A stretch of DNA of 64,000 nucleotides from Aporrectodea caliginosa (GCA_020284085.1 JACEVL010000494.1:342501-406500); one strand, 5' to 3'; positions 51,680 through 63,819 are shown, numbered from the stretch's first letter. The notes: generated from the sequence alone by a model not told the origin. Numbers and translations are program-made.

Positions 51680-52460
51680 GATGAAACGCTTTTCCATCAC
51701 ATCACACATCTTTCCCGCTCTTGCTTCATGCACATCCGTGACCTTCGTAGAATCCGCCTTATGCTCGACTTCAAAACCGTATCTACAATCGCCACATCAA
51801 TAGTTCACGCCAAATTAGATTACTGCAATGCTCTCTTCCTCAACATAGATACCACCCAAATTAACCGCCTCCAAGCTATTCAGAATGCCCTCGCCCGTGC
51901 TGTCACCAAAACCCCCAAACACCACCACATCACCTCTGTCCTGAAATCACTCCACTGGCTCAAAATTCCTGAACGAATAGAATATAAAGTCCTATCCCTC
52001 ACCTACAACACACTTCAATCCTCGCAGCCCTCGTATCTCCGTCAGTTGTTCACGGTCCAACCTCTTCGTTCAACCCGTTCATCTTCCACCCTCACACTGC
52101 TCCGCCCTTCCGTCACCTCATCGCTTAAATTTGCAAATCGCTCCATAGCCATAGCTGTACCGCCTCTTTGTAACAAACTCCCGCCTGTGCTACGACAAAT
52201 ATCCGATCCATCCTACGAACTCACCAAAACTCCACCTCTAGCTATCTCTCCACAGGTCTTTCACTCGAAACTGAAAAGTGAAAACATTGCTTTTTGACAA
52301 AATTTCCTATCCTGTATCCAACACTTCTCCCTACATACCTCGTCGTCTCAATACCAAACACCATCCACTTTAGCCGTCTGCCTGCCTGACTCTCTGGATT
52401 TTGACCCTCTGCCTATCGATTTTGTTTTGATTGAGCGCCTTTGAATAAGCTGGTTCCCGC
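51680..52460 (+). pseudogene. 5'-truncated non-LTR retrotransposon, ORF2 C-terminus and 3' UTR
   Basis: An open reading to a stop at 52295-52297 contains IVHAKLDYCNALFLNIDTTQ, INRLQAIQNALARAVTKTPK and SLHWLKIPERIEYKVLSLTY, the typical CR1/L2-like region after the reverse transcriptase core. The 3' UTR ends near ttgattgagcgcctttgaat. Frame intact over about 200 codons, so a fairly recent insertion. Confidence 0.88.
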
Positions 52461-53311
<851 letters not shown>

Positions 53312-53468
53312 GATCAAGAGCTGAACAACCTGAAGACAACCCTTCACCAGCTTCAGCAGCAGAGCAGCAACGCCAGAGCAGAGATGCTGATGCAGAGGGC
53401 AGCAGAGCAGCCTCCTCTGTCGCCCCCTTTCGCCGCCTCATACCGGCTCAACCACCCGGACTTTGCAG
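53312..53468 (+). CDS. NAV: NAV exon 13: coiled coil and linker
   Basis: Residues 1460-1511. It starts DQELNNLKTTLHQLQQQSSN, the counterpart of NAV2 DSELNELRKTIELLKKQN, then a Pro-rich linker with YRLNHPDFA. The acceptor is tttctccttctgaacag, the donor GTAACA, phase 1. Confidence 0.93.
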
Positions 53469-54154
53469 GTAACACTTCATTAACCCTCAGGGTCACATTC
53501 TCGCCCTCAGGCTGCTCGGAGGCCAACCTTATAACCGATGGGGTGGGGTTGGGGCTACTGTTGACCTGCTACAGAAAATCTAGCCTACAGTGTACAAGAA
53601 ATTGAGCGTTGGCAAAAAATGATTTAAAATAATCTGTCTGTAACAAAATCTTTGGACATTTTGACGTAGCAACATACCTGAGACTGAGAGTAATGGATAC
53701 ACAGCGATGGCTTCTCCCGCATCGAACTATCGTCTAAATATTGTTCTTGAATGTATATTGAGCAATCTATCTATCTATCTGTTTGTCTGTCTGTATGCCT
53801 GTCTATCTATGTATCTATCTGTCTGTGTATCTATCTGTCTATCTGTCTGTCTGTCTGTCTATCTCTCTGTCTGTCTGCCTATCTATGTATCTATCTGTCT
53901 GTATGTCTATCTATGTATCTATCTGTCTGTCTGTTTGTCTGTTTGTTTGTCTGTCTGTCTATCTACCTACTCTATCTATCTACCAACCAACCTACCTACC
54001 TATCCATCTCTTATGTGCTTCACCAATGAAATATCTTCAGTAGCGGATCTTCCTTTTCTGCAGCAGATTTCGCTTCTTATAAGACAATATGTGTTGCCAA
54101 TGCGTTGTCACTTGTTGTCATTGTGTTATCACTGGGTTGTTCTGTTGTCGCTAG
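53469..54154. repeat. Intron 13 with TCTA/TCTG array
   Basis: 53760-54000 is an irregular tctatctgtctg array. The rest is ordinary intron sequence. Confidence 0.85.
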
Positions 54155-54429
54155 GTTTGTCTGTGCTGAACACGAACCACCGCAACATGCCCCTTCCTCC
54201 TCCTCCACCGTCGTCATCGTCCTCTTCGTGTGATCGTGACACGAGGAGTCACCTGAGTCTGATGTCGATCGCCTCCTCCTCCTCATCCTCCTGCTCCTCC
54301 TCAGCAACCCCATCCGTCCAACATCCGTCCATCACCTCTCACGAAACGACGACGATGATGATGATGCCGTCAACAGCAGCAGCAGCATCTTCATCTGGCT
54401 GCGAGAGGAAACCAAAGAAAAAGGGATGG
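54155..54429 (+). CDS. NAV: NAV exon 14: Ser-rich linker ending in a Lys-rich motif
   Basis: Residues 1513-1603. The acceptor is ttctgttgtcgctag and two bases complete a Gly codon. After NTNHRNMPLPPPPP it is almost pure Ser, Ala and Met runs, and closes with CERKPKKKGW, the counterpart of the vertebrate NAV KKKKKNW. The donor is GTATGT, phase 0. The Ser and Met runs come from trinucleotide repeats inside the exon and are likely to vary in length. Confidence 0.93.
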
Positions 54430-55194
54430 GTATGTAACCGGCTTACGAACAGTGGTTAAATGGTTTGGGTAAGCTGTGGGAACTCCGAATAATAGTTTTA
54501 ATGTACTGCATACTTTACAAGGGTTCCAAGCAATGGTGAGCAGTGGGAACGCAAACAAAGAATTTCGAGAGCAGTGCGAATTCCAACGCGTTCCCACCCA
54601 CTTTAACCCCTGCTTACAGACCAGCAGTTTTGTTGAGTGGGAGGGTTGGGTAGCCTCTGCAACAAATTTCGGAGGGTTTTAAGATTGGGGGGTATTTCCA
54701 TTGGTAATGGTCGCAAAAACTGAAGGTTTTTGGGTATTTCCCATGTGAAAGCATATAAACATTTTTGGGAAACCTATTTGGGGGTTGAACCCGTGAAACC
54801 ACCTCCTAAATACGCCCATAGCAGTTGCCTTTGTTTAGGAGTTTTAAGTAAGTAAGTAGCCTTTAGTTGTATCTAGCAGGCGCACATGTATTACACTGTG
54901 TACAACAATTACGTACATTTTAAAATAAACTATAACAGGAGCAGATTATAAAGTCACACACGCAAAACTAAATATAACTATAAATGCATCGCTTAACAAA
55001 ACTGCCTTTAATAGGTTTAGGTATAACAAACGGTAACTCTTTCCTCAGCGCAGCGTCGTCTGCGCTGCATGCTTTATAGGGTGAGTCAGATACTGACCCG
55101 TATGTCGCGATTTCCTTCCATCTGGACTTCAAGTATGAAGATGTATTTCTATTTTTAGTTTATGACTTTTATCAGTTCTGTATAAAGAAGGGGG
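54430..55194. mobile_element. Intron 14 with a CATGGGCGTA-family MITE
   Basis: About 54650-54820 matches the nested MITE at 50466 (ttttgggtatttcccatgtg, cctcctaaatacgcccata); its left end is degraded. 54825-55194 is AT-rich and shows nothing. Confidence 0.6.
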
Positions 55195-55490
55195 CGCAGG
55201 GCGCTCGATAGTCTAATGGTTTGTGTGCTGGACTGTCAATCGAGAGGTCGGAGGTTCAAATCCCCGCCAGTGAAGAAATTTGGTTCGAGATTTATGCTCC
55301 ATCTGAAACCCCTAGCAGATTCAACTATATAATGAGTACACTGACCGTACAATGTCGGTGGGAAGATGAAGATGGGAGAGGACTGGCCACCCGCCCTCAT
55401 ATGCCGAGGCTAAGAAAATGAAGTCGTTACGCTTCATATCCATAGCAGCCTCAGGAGCTAACTTAAGAAATGCTCTTCTTCTTCTTCAGT
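55195..55490 (+). mobile_element. tRNA-derived SINE, family C
   Basis: The head is tRNA-like: gatagtctaatggtttgtgt with B box GGTTCAAATCC. The body has gagtacactgaccgtacaat and the 3' part gaggctaagaaaatgaagtc. Partial copies are at 8441, 20370 and, as a head only, 34335. Confidence 0.8.
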
Positions 55491-55493
55491 TGC

Positions 55494-55543
<50 letters not shown>

Positions 55544-55757
55544 CGTGTGCGTGCGTGTGCGTGAGTGTGAGTGAGTGGGTGGGTGTGCGCAATCATGTAG
55601 GGTAATGTAATAAAGCATTTTTGTTAACGTCTCTCACGCATCTCCCAAAAGCGTTGCTTGCATGGCTATTTAACTGATTTGTACAAATGTAAGTGCTTAA
55701 ATAGATAAATATTAGGATAAAATAGTATACGATGTTTGCAAATGCCTGTCTTTGCAG
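55491..55757. repeat. TG array before exon 15
   Basis: 55497-55580 is a TG/CG array. The rest is intron. Confidence 0.9.
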
Positions 55758-55960
55758 TTGAGCACATCTTTTACGAAAGCATTCTCTCGAAAGAAGAGCA
55801 AAGACTTGTCAGATACGGAGGCTGATGCGATGTCCACCAGCATCTTGGAGGCATCTTCATCCGTTCCGAATTCTCCTCTGCTTGGCACTCCTGGTCTCCG
55901 CAGCGTTCCAAGCACTCCGCTGGCCCTACCACGTCGGACGATAGACTCAACGCTGCCAGC
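55758..55960 (+). CDS. NAV: NAV exon 15: basic conserved segment and Ser/Pro linker
   Basis: Residues 1604-1670, opening LSTSFTKAFSRKKSKDLSDT; NAV2 has LRSSFKQAFGKKKS. It continues with SVPNSPLLGTPGLRSVPSTP, which looks like a phosphorylatable Ser/Thr-Pro linker. The acceptor is cctgtctttgcag, the donor GTAAGT, phase 2. Confidence 0.95.
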
Positions 55961-57062
55961 GTAAGTCTTTCGAGGGAGAAGTAGATTTACTTAGAAGACG
56001 CAAAAGCCATACATAGTTTCTTCGAAACTGAGTGTTTCTCTCGGACTCTTCTGGCTATTACCTTAATACGGCTTGTATTGGGTTCGTACAGTGGCGTAAA
56101 TCACGGGGGAGGGAGGAGGAGGAGACTGTCCCCAAAGTTTTGACTGAGGTCTATCTGTCTCCTCTCCCAAAAATGCAACAATCCGGCCCCCGAAAAAATC
56201 TGCCCCAAAGTTATGAACAGATTTTCGCCTCTAGGTTCGTATCGGTTGATGTATTTATAAGAAGGGGTTTAGGTGAATGGTAACAATCCGACACGAAGAG
56301 CAGAAGATCAACATGGACGCGGGTTCGATTTCCGGTACCCTCCCAAAGGTTAACTCAACTATCCATTCGCTGGGTGGAGTTGGTAAAAATGAGCAGTGGG
56401 ACAACATTTAATTGGAGCTTTGTATGGCTGTCATGCAGTTAATTCGACTCCTGTAATAACCTGTAGTCATCCGTTCATACTATGACTTGTAATCATACTG
56501 CGTTGTGTCAGTTTGAATTAATAATAAACAGGAATATTTATGTCTTGTTTTCTAGCAACGGGGCTATAGAAGTTATAAATTACAGTTCTGTAGATCGCTA
56601 GTATTTTGCTCATCAGGTTTTGTCAACATCTTTATTTGGGTTGTGTCTTTTATTCTTTCTAAGCCAGTAAATAAGTATATTCTTTATTAATCCAATTGCT
56701 TATCCGCACTCTGGTGTAGGGCCTACATACCTCTTAATAAGAATCAACTGTCAATAAGAGTACAAAACGGTACAACATTCTAACAATAACGTCGTACGCT
56801 GTTGATTATCTGCAAGAGGTAGTTAATGGTCATGCGATCGCGGTCGCAGCGTATACTGCTGGGACTTTTTGGTGGAAGTAAACTGTGCAGTAAGTGACCG
56901 CAGAGAAAGACGGGTGTCGGCCACTTTGTTTTCATGTCTACTTTGCTTCTGTCTCCGTCTCTGTCTCTGCCACTGTGTCTGTCTCTGTCTCTGCCGCTGT
57001 GTCTGTCTCTGTCTCTGTCTCTGTCGCTGTGTCTGATGTTGTCTTTTTTTCGGATGTTGCAG
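55961..57062. mobile_element. Intron 15 with a SINE-like element (family D)
   Basis: About 56290-56545 carries a B-box-like GGTTCGATTTCC and a tail ttaattcgactcctgt...cagtttgaattaataa. The tail recurs at 63300-63428. 56940-57040 is a CTGTCT run. The rest shows nothing. Confidence 0.6.
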
Positions 57063-57234
57063 CGGAGTGACGATGCAACAATTGCCTGAGATGGAGCTGC
57101 GAGAGAGCGAGATGATTCTGCAGCTGAAGCAACAGCTGCATGAGAAGGACATGAAACTGACCGACATCCGACTCGAGGCTCTGTCCTCCACGCATCAGCT
57201 CGAACAACTGCGTGAAGCCATGAACCAGATGAAG
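57063..57234 (+). CDS. NAV: NAV exon 16: conserved coiled coil
   Basis: Residues 1672-1728. It includes ESEMILQLKQQLHEKDMKL and TDIRLEALSSTHQLEQLREA, nearly the same as NAV2 EMKLTDIRLEALSSAHQLDQ. This is one of the best matches in the window. The acceptor is tttcggatgttgcag, the donor GTCAGT, phase 0. Confidence 0.97.
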
Positions 57235-57772
57235 GTCAGTCTGCCAACTCATCCAGCCATCCATCCCATACAAAAACGACGACTTAACGCAATAGTCAGA
57301 GGCGTAGCCAAGAAAAAAATTTAATAACAGTAATGCATTTATTTGGGGGTGGGTCGTTGAACCCGCTAAACGACCTCTAAATACGTCCATGACGCCCGTG
57401 GATAAGCTGTTGCCCTGCGCTTGGCTTCGAGCAGCGCTTTAGAAAGTTTGCAGTTTATGATTACGATATTCTTCTCTTTCATTTAACTCTCGTCTGCCTA
57501 GATGTAGGCTACAACCTGCCTTCGTTAAGATCTCTTATATAGTCTCTATTCTATAAGGCGCCATACTAACTGTCTTAGTACATACGTGGATGCCCTGAAC
57601 AGTCATCCTTAAAACCTTTTGTTTGGACTCTACGTGTGTGAGGGGGCCTACCAGTGGTGACTCGTTTATGCAGTTTAGCTGAACATCGTTTGCTTATTCT
57701 TGAATTTTCTGCTTTGAAACCTGCAAGATGCCGTCGCTGTACACGCGTGTCTTGGACTAACGCTATGCCAAT
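57235..57772. other. Intron 16, start: shortened MITE
   Basis: 57296-57391 is an internally deleted CATGGGCGTA-family copy (ends aggcgtagcc and aatacgtccatg). The rest is unique, with no gene. Confidence 0.5.
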
Positions 57773-57992
57773 CGGAGATGGGTAACTAATCGATTAGATT
57801 ATAATTGCTACAATTAGCTACAAGATTTTGCTAATTTTAATTCTAATCGATTTGCAAATTTCACTAGGTAATTTTAATTCTAATCGATTAGCAATTTAAC
57901 TAAACAATTGGCTAATCGATAAGCTATTTGTATAAGTTTGGCAAATTCTAGTTCTAATCGATTAGCAATTTAACTAATCGTGCCCATCTGTG
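57773..57992. mobile_element. Palindromic MITE with CTAATCGATTAG units
   Basis: A 220-bp element. The ends cggagatgggtaactaatcg and cgattagttaaattgc (right arm, inverted, after cacagatgggca) form imperfect inverted repeats. It is flanked by atgccaat and ataccaat, an 8-bp duplication with one mismatch, hAT-like. Confidence 0.75.
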
Positions 57993-58069
57993 ATACCAAT
58001 GTTGACTGCAGTAGTTTACAAATTTACAATGCGTAATCGTGCACGTTGTAATCAGTTGACGAGTGTTGT

Positions 58070-58308
<239 letters not shown>

Positions 58309-58319
58309 TTCGGTTGCAG

Positions 58320-58557
58320 GTGGACATGAATTCTCTGAAGACGGAGAACGAGAGGATGCAGAACCTGATAGCAGAGAAGGGCATCTCCGATCCAGCAGCT
58401 GCAGCAGCTGCAACCTCCTCTACTCCTCTGAAGATGCACGCCAGTCCAACGATCAATCCAGGAGGCACCGCCTCATCATCCACCTCATCCAACTCATCCG
58501 TTGCCTCATCGTCGCTTCTCAAGAAGTCACTCGTACTTGGAGAACCATCTCATTTCG
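58320..58557 (+). CDS. NAV: NAV exon 17: end of coiled coil and Ser-rich linker
   Basis: Residues 1729-1807. It starts VDMNSLKTENERMQNLIAEK (NAV2 SEIEKLKAENDRLKSE), followed by an Ala run and a Ser/Thr-rich linker. The acceptor follows a GTT/GAT/GCT array. The donor GTAGAG is phase 1 and is the first unit of a tandem repeat, so the same donor sequence recurs at 58600 and 58621. Confidence 0.93.
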
Positions 58558-58720
58558 GTAGAGATCCTTCTTAATTGAGTAGAGGTGCTTCTCGTTTCGG
58601 TAGAGATCCTTCTCATTTCGGTAGAGATACTTTTCTTTTTAGTAGAGACCCTTCTCATTTTAGTAGAGATACTTTTTTTTATTTCAGTAGAGATCTTTCT
58701 CGTTTCATAAGAATATTAAA
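58545..58720. repeat. 21-bp tandem repeat spanning the exon 17 donor
   Basis: Units such as tctcatttcggtagagatcc, the first half exonic. Later units change to attttagtagagata. Identical donor sequences (TTTCG|GTAGAG) occur at 58557, 58599 and 58620. Confidence 0.85.
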
Positions 58721-58941
58721 AGAATTCCTCGTAGAATTTGTTCATTGAGCAAGGATTTGATTCTAACTGAATTGCGGAGCAGGGATGACCGTTTTAGTAC
58801 ACAATAAATCTTATAGCGTTAATGTGGTTCCGGAAGCACTGTGCAAGACGACAGTACTTCCAAATGGAGATCGAGATGCTGAAAAAACTGTTGAAAGTCA
58901 AGTTTCATTTCATTAGAGGAAAACTCGATCGATCGATCGAT

Positions 58942-58978
<37 letters not shown>

Positions 58979-58980
58979 AG
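58721..58980. repeat. Intron 17 end: GATC/GATT array
   Basis: 58927-58978 is GATC then GATT repeats leading straight into the exon 18 acceptor. 58721-58926 is unique. Confidence 0.9.
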
Positions 58981-59114
58981 ATTCTCTGTCAATGGAGTCG
59001 ATCAGCAAAGACGCAGCCAGTCCACGATACACCGTCGCTGTTCAGCTTGGTCCTTGGACGCCAAACGATGCCAAGACTCCCAGTTCACCAGCCTCCGTAT
59101 CTCACAGCATCACG
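58981..59114 (+). CDS. NAV: NAV exon 18: conserved region before the ATPase
   Basis: Residues 1809-1852, reading SLSMESISKDAASPRYTVAV and on to SVSHSIT. It occupies the place of the beta-rich region of NAV2 that begins around VKIVVS. The acceptor is unusual: the exon begins right after gattgattag at the end of a GATT array with no pyrimidine tract. The two leading bases complete an Asp codon with exon 17. The donor is GTAACT, phase 0. It is confirmed by phase on both sides more than by similarity. Confidence 0.85.
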
Positions 59115-59317
59115 GTAACTTCCATTCACTCCATGCATTGTTTGGCTTTCTTTCAGCAACTGAGTTGATTAATTTTCCTACAATGCAATTACGGATGTTG
59201 CAGTGTGGTCTGTACTCGGCTGCATAACAGATGCAGATCCTGTCAAGTCGTCATGAATATGTATGTATGTATGTATGTATGAATTGTATGTATAGGTAAG
59301 TAGAGGGCAGAGCAACT
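59115..59317. other. Intron 18, start
   Basis: Ordinary intron sequence with a short GTAT array (59256-59290). Confidence 0.6.
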
Positions 59318-59527
59318 GGCATGTATGAGCACTTGTTAACCCTTCAAGATTCTACTCAGAGGCGCTCCCGACTACAGCGCGGACACTGAATCGGAGTTTC
59401 ACGCCGAAGCGCATGAGCAATTGCGAGTGAAGGACTTGCCCAGGGTCCCTACGCGGCGGTTGAGGTGGATTCGAACCCGCAACCCTACGGCTGCAAGGCA
59501 CCGTACCCCTACACCACCGCGCCCCAC
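59318..59527 (-). mobile_element. SINE family A copy
   Basis: Reverse complement of the family A SINE: cagaggcgctcccgactaca, cctacgcggcgg, ggattcgaaccc. The left end lacks a few bases of the tail. Confidence 0.8.
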
Positions 59528-59775
59528 ATGAATGGGGTTTATTATATGGGTGAAATGTCTTAATGGTTGTGGTATAGGGACCTTGTCTTAGTTATGAGAG
59601 GGCAACTGGCGTCACTGGGTATACCAAACTTCATCTCTCACAAATTTACAGCTTTCCCAGAATCTCGTAGATTCTCTGTCAATCTTCTTTTACTCTGTTC
59701 GTTTTGTGTATCTGGAGCGGGGTATTTTCTTCTTGCCAAAGTTGTGTTTGACTTTATGGGACAAATTAGCCGATT

Positions 59776-59975
59776 GTAGGAGCGCTTCGCTTGTGGCGTA
59801 GAGAGTAAAGGTTCGAGCCTTCACTTAAGTGATTGCGGTGTTTAGGGATCTTGAGCAAATACTTCATGCACAATTGCTCAGCGCAATTGATGCTCTGCCG
59901 TTTGGCTACGAGTGCACCTCTGAACGTTGGAAAGAGGGTAATGAATATCGAACACAGTTTATTGTATTGTATTAA
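59776..59975 (+). mobile_element. SINE family B copy
   Basis: Has the B box GGTTCGAGCC, gggatcttgagcaaatactt and ctctgaacgttggaaagagg. The tail passes into a tattgtatcaaatgcagttg tandem array (59965-60140). Confidence 0.7.
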
Positions 59976-60136
59976 ATATTGTATTGTTTCAAATGTAGAT
60001 GTATTGTATCAATGATAGTATTGTGCCAAATGCAGTTGTATTATATTTATATTCTTTCAAATATTGTATTGTATCAAATGCAGTTGTTTTGTATTGTATC
60101 ATTTGTATTGTATCAAATGCAGTTGTTTTGTATTGT

Positions 60137-61318
60137 ATCATTTGACAGATTGTTAGAGCTTGTTAATTTTGAACTTATAGCTGTCGCCGACTGGTTCAAG
60201 GCCAATAGACTTTCGCTTAACTTGTCTAAAACGAATTTTGTCCTTTTTCGCTCTCATAGAAAATCGGTTCCTCTTCAAAATTTTGAAGTGTCCATTGATA
60301 ATACAGCCATCTCGCAAGTAAAATCTTCTAAATTTCTTGGTGTTTATGTCGATGAGCACCTGACGTGGAAGGAGCACATTAAAAACATATCTACTAAAAT
60401 TGCTAAGAATATAGGAATATTGTCACGCATTTCTTATTTATTACCTCGCAACATTCTCATTAATTTGTATTACTCTCTTATTTATCCATATCTGGCCTAC
60501 TGTAATATTGCTTGGGCTTCCACGTATCATTCCCGGCTTAAGAGATTAATTGTACTACAGAAGCGGGCTGTACGCATCATCGCAGGTAGCTCCTTTAATT
60601 CTCATACTAATCCAATTTTTCATGACTTTAATATTTTGCCTGTTGAACAAATTAATAAATTACAGATTAGTGAATTTATGTTTCGCTTTACTCATAATTT
60701 ACTCCCCTGTGCCTTTGCAGGCTATTTTTCTAGTACGTCTGACCTTCACGATCACAATATTAGATCGCGGGGTACTTACAGATGGAATTTTGCTCGCACT
60801 AACTCTCGACTGTTCTCAATTAAATGTGTCGGACCTTCTGTTTGGAATAGTCTATCCCATGTTATCCGTAGCTTGCCTAATCTGTCATCATTTAAAAAAT
60901 CAGTACGTGCATACCTAATCGATCAAAATGAATAAATACCATATGATATTCTGCTTTAATAGTTAAGGTTTTTGTCTTTAATTGCAATACGGTTCTGCAT
61001 TACTATTCAAGGTTTTTGTCTAAATTTTTCATTACTGTTCTGCTTAAATTTTCAGTTCTGTTTACTAGTTAAGGTTTTTGTCTTTATTTTACATTACGGT
61101 TCTCTTTATGCTTCATAGTCCAGTTGGACTTATAACGGTCAATCATTTGTCATTCTACATTTGTCTCATGGTACAAGGGTGACCCTAATAAGCGGGACCA
61201 TGGTCCCTTCTGGGTCTTCCTGTTGTATCCCTTGCAATGTTACTGGTTACTGTGTTAAGTGTCATTATGTTGGTTGTACTGGGAACAATAAACGATGATT
61301 GATTGATTGATTGATTGA
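60137..61318 (+). mobile_element. 5'-truncated non-LTR retrotransposon with GATT tail
   Basis: An open reading to 60935 has IAVADWFKANRLSLNLSKTN, SSKFLGVYVDEHLTWKEHIK, YYSLIYPYLAYCNIAWAST and VGPSVWNSLSHVIRSLPNLS: the part of ORF2 after the polymerase core. A 3' UTR of about 360 bp ends in aataaacgatgattgattga. It sits inside a tgcagttgttttgtattgta tandem repeat whose units flank it on both sides. The frame is intact, so the insertion looks young. Confidence 0.9.
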
Positions 61319-61405
61319 AATGTATTGTAGCAAATGCAGTTGTGTTTTGTTGCGTTGTTTTAATTTGAGCGATGTGTCTGTGAGTAGAATGCCACTCCAC
61401 GGCAG

Positions 61406-61483
61406 GTGCTGATCGGAACAGTTGGCCTGACGAGTACAACGAAGTGGGAGACATTGGACAGCACCGTCCGAAGGATATTCAAG
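61406..61483 (+). CDS. NAV: NAV exon 19: conserved pre-ATPase segment
   Basis: Twenty-six codons, residues 1853-1878: VLIGTVGLTSTTKWETLDST then VRRIFK. NAV2 has FLIGCIGVSGKTKWDVLDGV and VRRLFK. The acceptor is gccactccacggcag, the donor GTTAGA, phase 0. It follows a retrotransposon insertion. Confidence 0.96.
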
Positions 61484-62305
61484 GTTAGATGTCTCACAAA
61501 TTTCAACCAAATCTATTTTCTGGAGTTATCATTACCATATGAAGCGTATGGGTCGGAATGGGGAGGAGGAGCCGCATGATCTCTTCCCCAGTAAACACCA
61601 AGGGTCGGAATGGGTAGGAGGAACTGCGCGATCTCTTCCCCAATAAACAACACATATGCTCTGAGTGAACGCATGCAGATAGCTGCATTATCGTTCACGT
61701 GTTTCTTGATTATCAGAACGTATTCTTTGTTTACTGGGGAAGAGATCTTGCGGCTCATCCTCCCCCTTTGAGACCATTGGTGTTTAGTGGGGAAAGATTA
61801 AACAGCCCTTCCTCCCCATTCAGTCCCTTGGTGTCTGTTGAAGAAGAGAACACGCGTCTGCTTCAGATTTCCCTTTACATATGTCGGTCTTAGCTTCCTG
61901 ATGCATGCTTATCCTTAATCTAACCTTGCGTGTTTTAAAGGATTTGAACCCGTGGCTGTCTACAGGTAGCTACCGACTGACCCTCTCTATCCGTCCATGG
62001 TCTACGCAGACTAACCATATAGCCATCAAGTCATATAGCCATGATATCTTTAACTATAGGGCCTACAACTTTTACGGAAATAAGCAGCTATGTGCGAGTT
62101 TTCACCTCAGCTGTCAGAGTCGCTCCTCCTCATGTCTGTCTGCTTGTCCTCTTTCTCCTCCTCCTCCTCCTCCTCCTCCTCCTCGTCCTCTGCTTCTTCC
62201 TCCTTCTGCTTCTCCTCCTCGTCCTCTCCTCCTAGCAGATGACGCTTTGTGTGGTGATCGGAGTGTTATGGTAACGGACCATTGTTGTTGGCCTTGTACA
62301 TGTAG
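61484..62305. repeat. Intron 20: inverted units and CTC run
   Basis: 61555-61650 and 61735-61850 hold several copies of a gtcggaatggg...gatctcttccccagtaaac unit in both orientations. 62155-62235 is CTC/CTT. No gene. Confidence 0.6.
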
Positions 62306-62399
62306 GAACACGTCTGTCGATTGGATCCTGGGTCAGGCCTTGGACTCAACGGAGAAAGTGTTCTCTGCTACCACGTCGGCGAAATCACTCGAACCAAAG
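62306..62399 (+). CDS. NAV: NAV exon 20: conserved pre-ATPase segment
   Basis: Residues 1879-1909, including DPGSGLGLNGESVLCYHVGE and ITRTK; NAV2 has DPVSQLGLNSDSVLGYSIGE and IKRSN. The acceptor is ccttgtacatgtag, the donor GTCAGA, phase 1. Confidence 0.96.
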
Positions 62400-62963
62400 G
62401 TCAGACACTTCCTCACAGAAAGTGTCCCTGTCTCAGTCTGTCTGTCTTTCTATCTGTCTGTGTTTCTCTGTGTCTCTGTCTGATTATGATGGTGATGATG
62501 ACACGTGCACGAGATGGACCTAGATGCATGTGCGTTTGTCAGATGCAAATGAAGGCTACTTACTTACTTAGATGACTGGAGAACAGAATGGAAGTTTGCA
62601 ATGAGAGGTCTAAATGAAGGCGATTATGTAGCACAGACTGTCGAAGCGAGCATCAATGTCCAGAAAAATATAAGGCAGGAATGAACAAACCACGAAGCTA
62701 TTCGACTCCGTCTGTCTTGGATCAGAATTGTTGATATGTGAACTCCAGCGGGTCTGACTTCCTCTTATACGATACAATACAACTGTATTTGATACTGTCC
62801 TCCTTCAAGAGTTCAGAACTTAATAAGAAATCTTGCCCCGAGAGCGGACGTAACTAATGAATGATGAGGTGGTGGGGCGGCAATCCAAAGGCACACACGA
62901 AGTGGTAGAACGTAATTATGTGTCTCTTATGTGTCTCTAACTGTTGTTCTTTTCTGATGTCAG
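62400..62963. repeat. Intron 21 with SINE B tail
   Basis: 62430-62480 is TCTG. 62768-62822 is a minus-strand family B tail (acaatacaactgtatttgat). The rest shows nothing. Confidence 0.6.
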
Positions 62964-63038
62964 GTTCGAAGATGCCGGAGCTGCTGCCGTGCGGTTATCT
63001 CGTTGGTCATCATACGACGATCATACTCAGCCTCAGAG
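62964..63038 (+). CDS. NAV: NAV exon 21: PELLPCGYLVG segment
   Basis: Residues 1911-1934: SKMPELLPCGYLVGHHTTII then LSLR. NAV2 has ETPELLPCGYLVGENTTISV. The acceptor is gttcttttctgatgtcag, the donor GTTGGC, phase 1. Confidence 0.97.
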
Positions 63039-63647
63039 GTTGGCATCGGATGATTGGCACCTGTCAATCATCCTGCTTGTCACTTCTCAATAAGTCGCCA
63101 TTCATCATGCATGTCAATGAGCTACATCGTTATCAATCAATCAGTTTTGTTTGAATACCAATAACAACAATCAACATTAATAACAATCAATTTAAAAGTA
63201 CAGGGCGCCTCGGATTGGTCTGCTCTGCGAGAGTCTGACTCAGTCTTCAGCTCCTATGAGTCGACTGTAAACTGAACAGTAGGACATGCAGATGAGCGCC
63301 TTGCAGGCTGCCATACAGCTTAATTCGACTCCTGTTAAACTTAAATTCGACTCATCTTAAACTTGTTATCTTCTGTTGCTACTATATCATGTAAACTTAC
63401 TGCGTGCGTGTGAGTTTGAATTAATAAGCGATTATTTTATTATTATTACACACACATAAGTGTATAAAACTGCATATACACAGATGCCTGCAAACTTGTA
63501 TATATACAAATATGTATAATTGTATATACATACGCATATACATACATATATACATACGTACATACATAATTATATACATACGTACATACATACATGCGCA
63601 CATACATGCCTCCCTCACATGCATGTGTTGTTTCTGAATGGCAACAG
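63039..63647. repeat. Intron 22: SINE D tail and ACAT array
   Basis: About 63205-63428 is a family D copy (cttaattcgactcctgttaa, gtgagtttgaattaataa). 63445-63605 is a degenerate ACATACAT array. Confidence 0.65.
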
Positions 63648-63819
63648 GTGTTCATGAGCGTAGCCTCGATTCGCTCTCCTTTGAGACTCTGGTTCCAAAG
63701 ACCGTTGCACAGCGCTACGTCTCTCTGCTCGTCGAACACAAACGACTCGTTCTGTCTGGACCCAGTGGAACTGGAAAGACGTACTTAGCCGCAAAACTCG
63801 CCGAATACTTGGTCGTCTT
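63648..63819 (+). CDS. NAV: NAV exon 22: start of the AAA ATPase with P-loop
   Basis: Residues 1936-1991. RSLDSLSFETLVPKTVAQRY leads to the Walker A motif GPSGTGKT (63758-63781), then YLAAKLAEYLVV. NAV2 has NSLDSLVFESLIPKPILQRY and the same P-loop. The acceptor is tgaatggcaacag with a weak tract; the donor GTGAGT is phase 2. Walker B, sensor residues and the C-terminus lie beyond the window. Confidence 0.97.

Noticed and set aside
51626..52297. Host gene in intron 12
   Set aside because: The sequence is the C-terminal part of a non-LTR retrotransposon ORF2.
59979..60935. Host gene in intron 18
   Set aside because: It is a retrotransposon reverse-transcriptase fragment with its 3' UTR and GATT tail.
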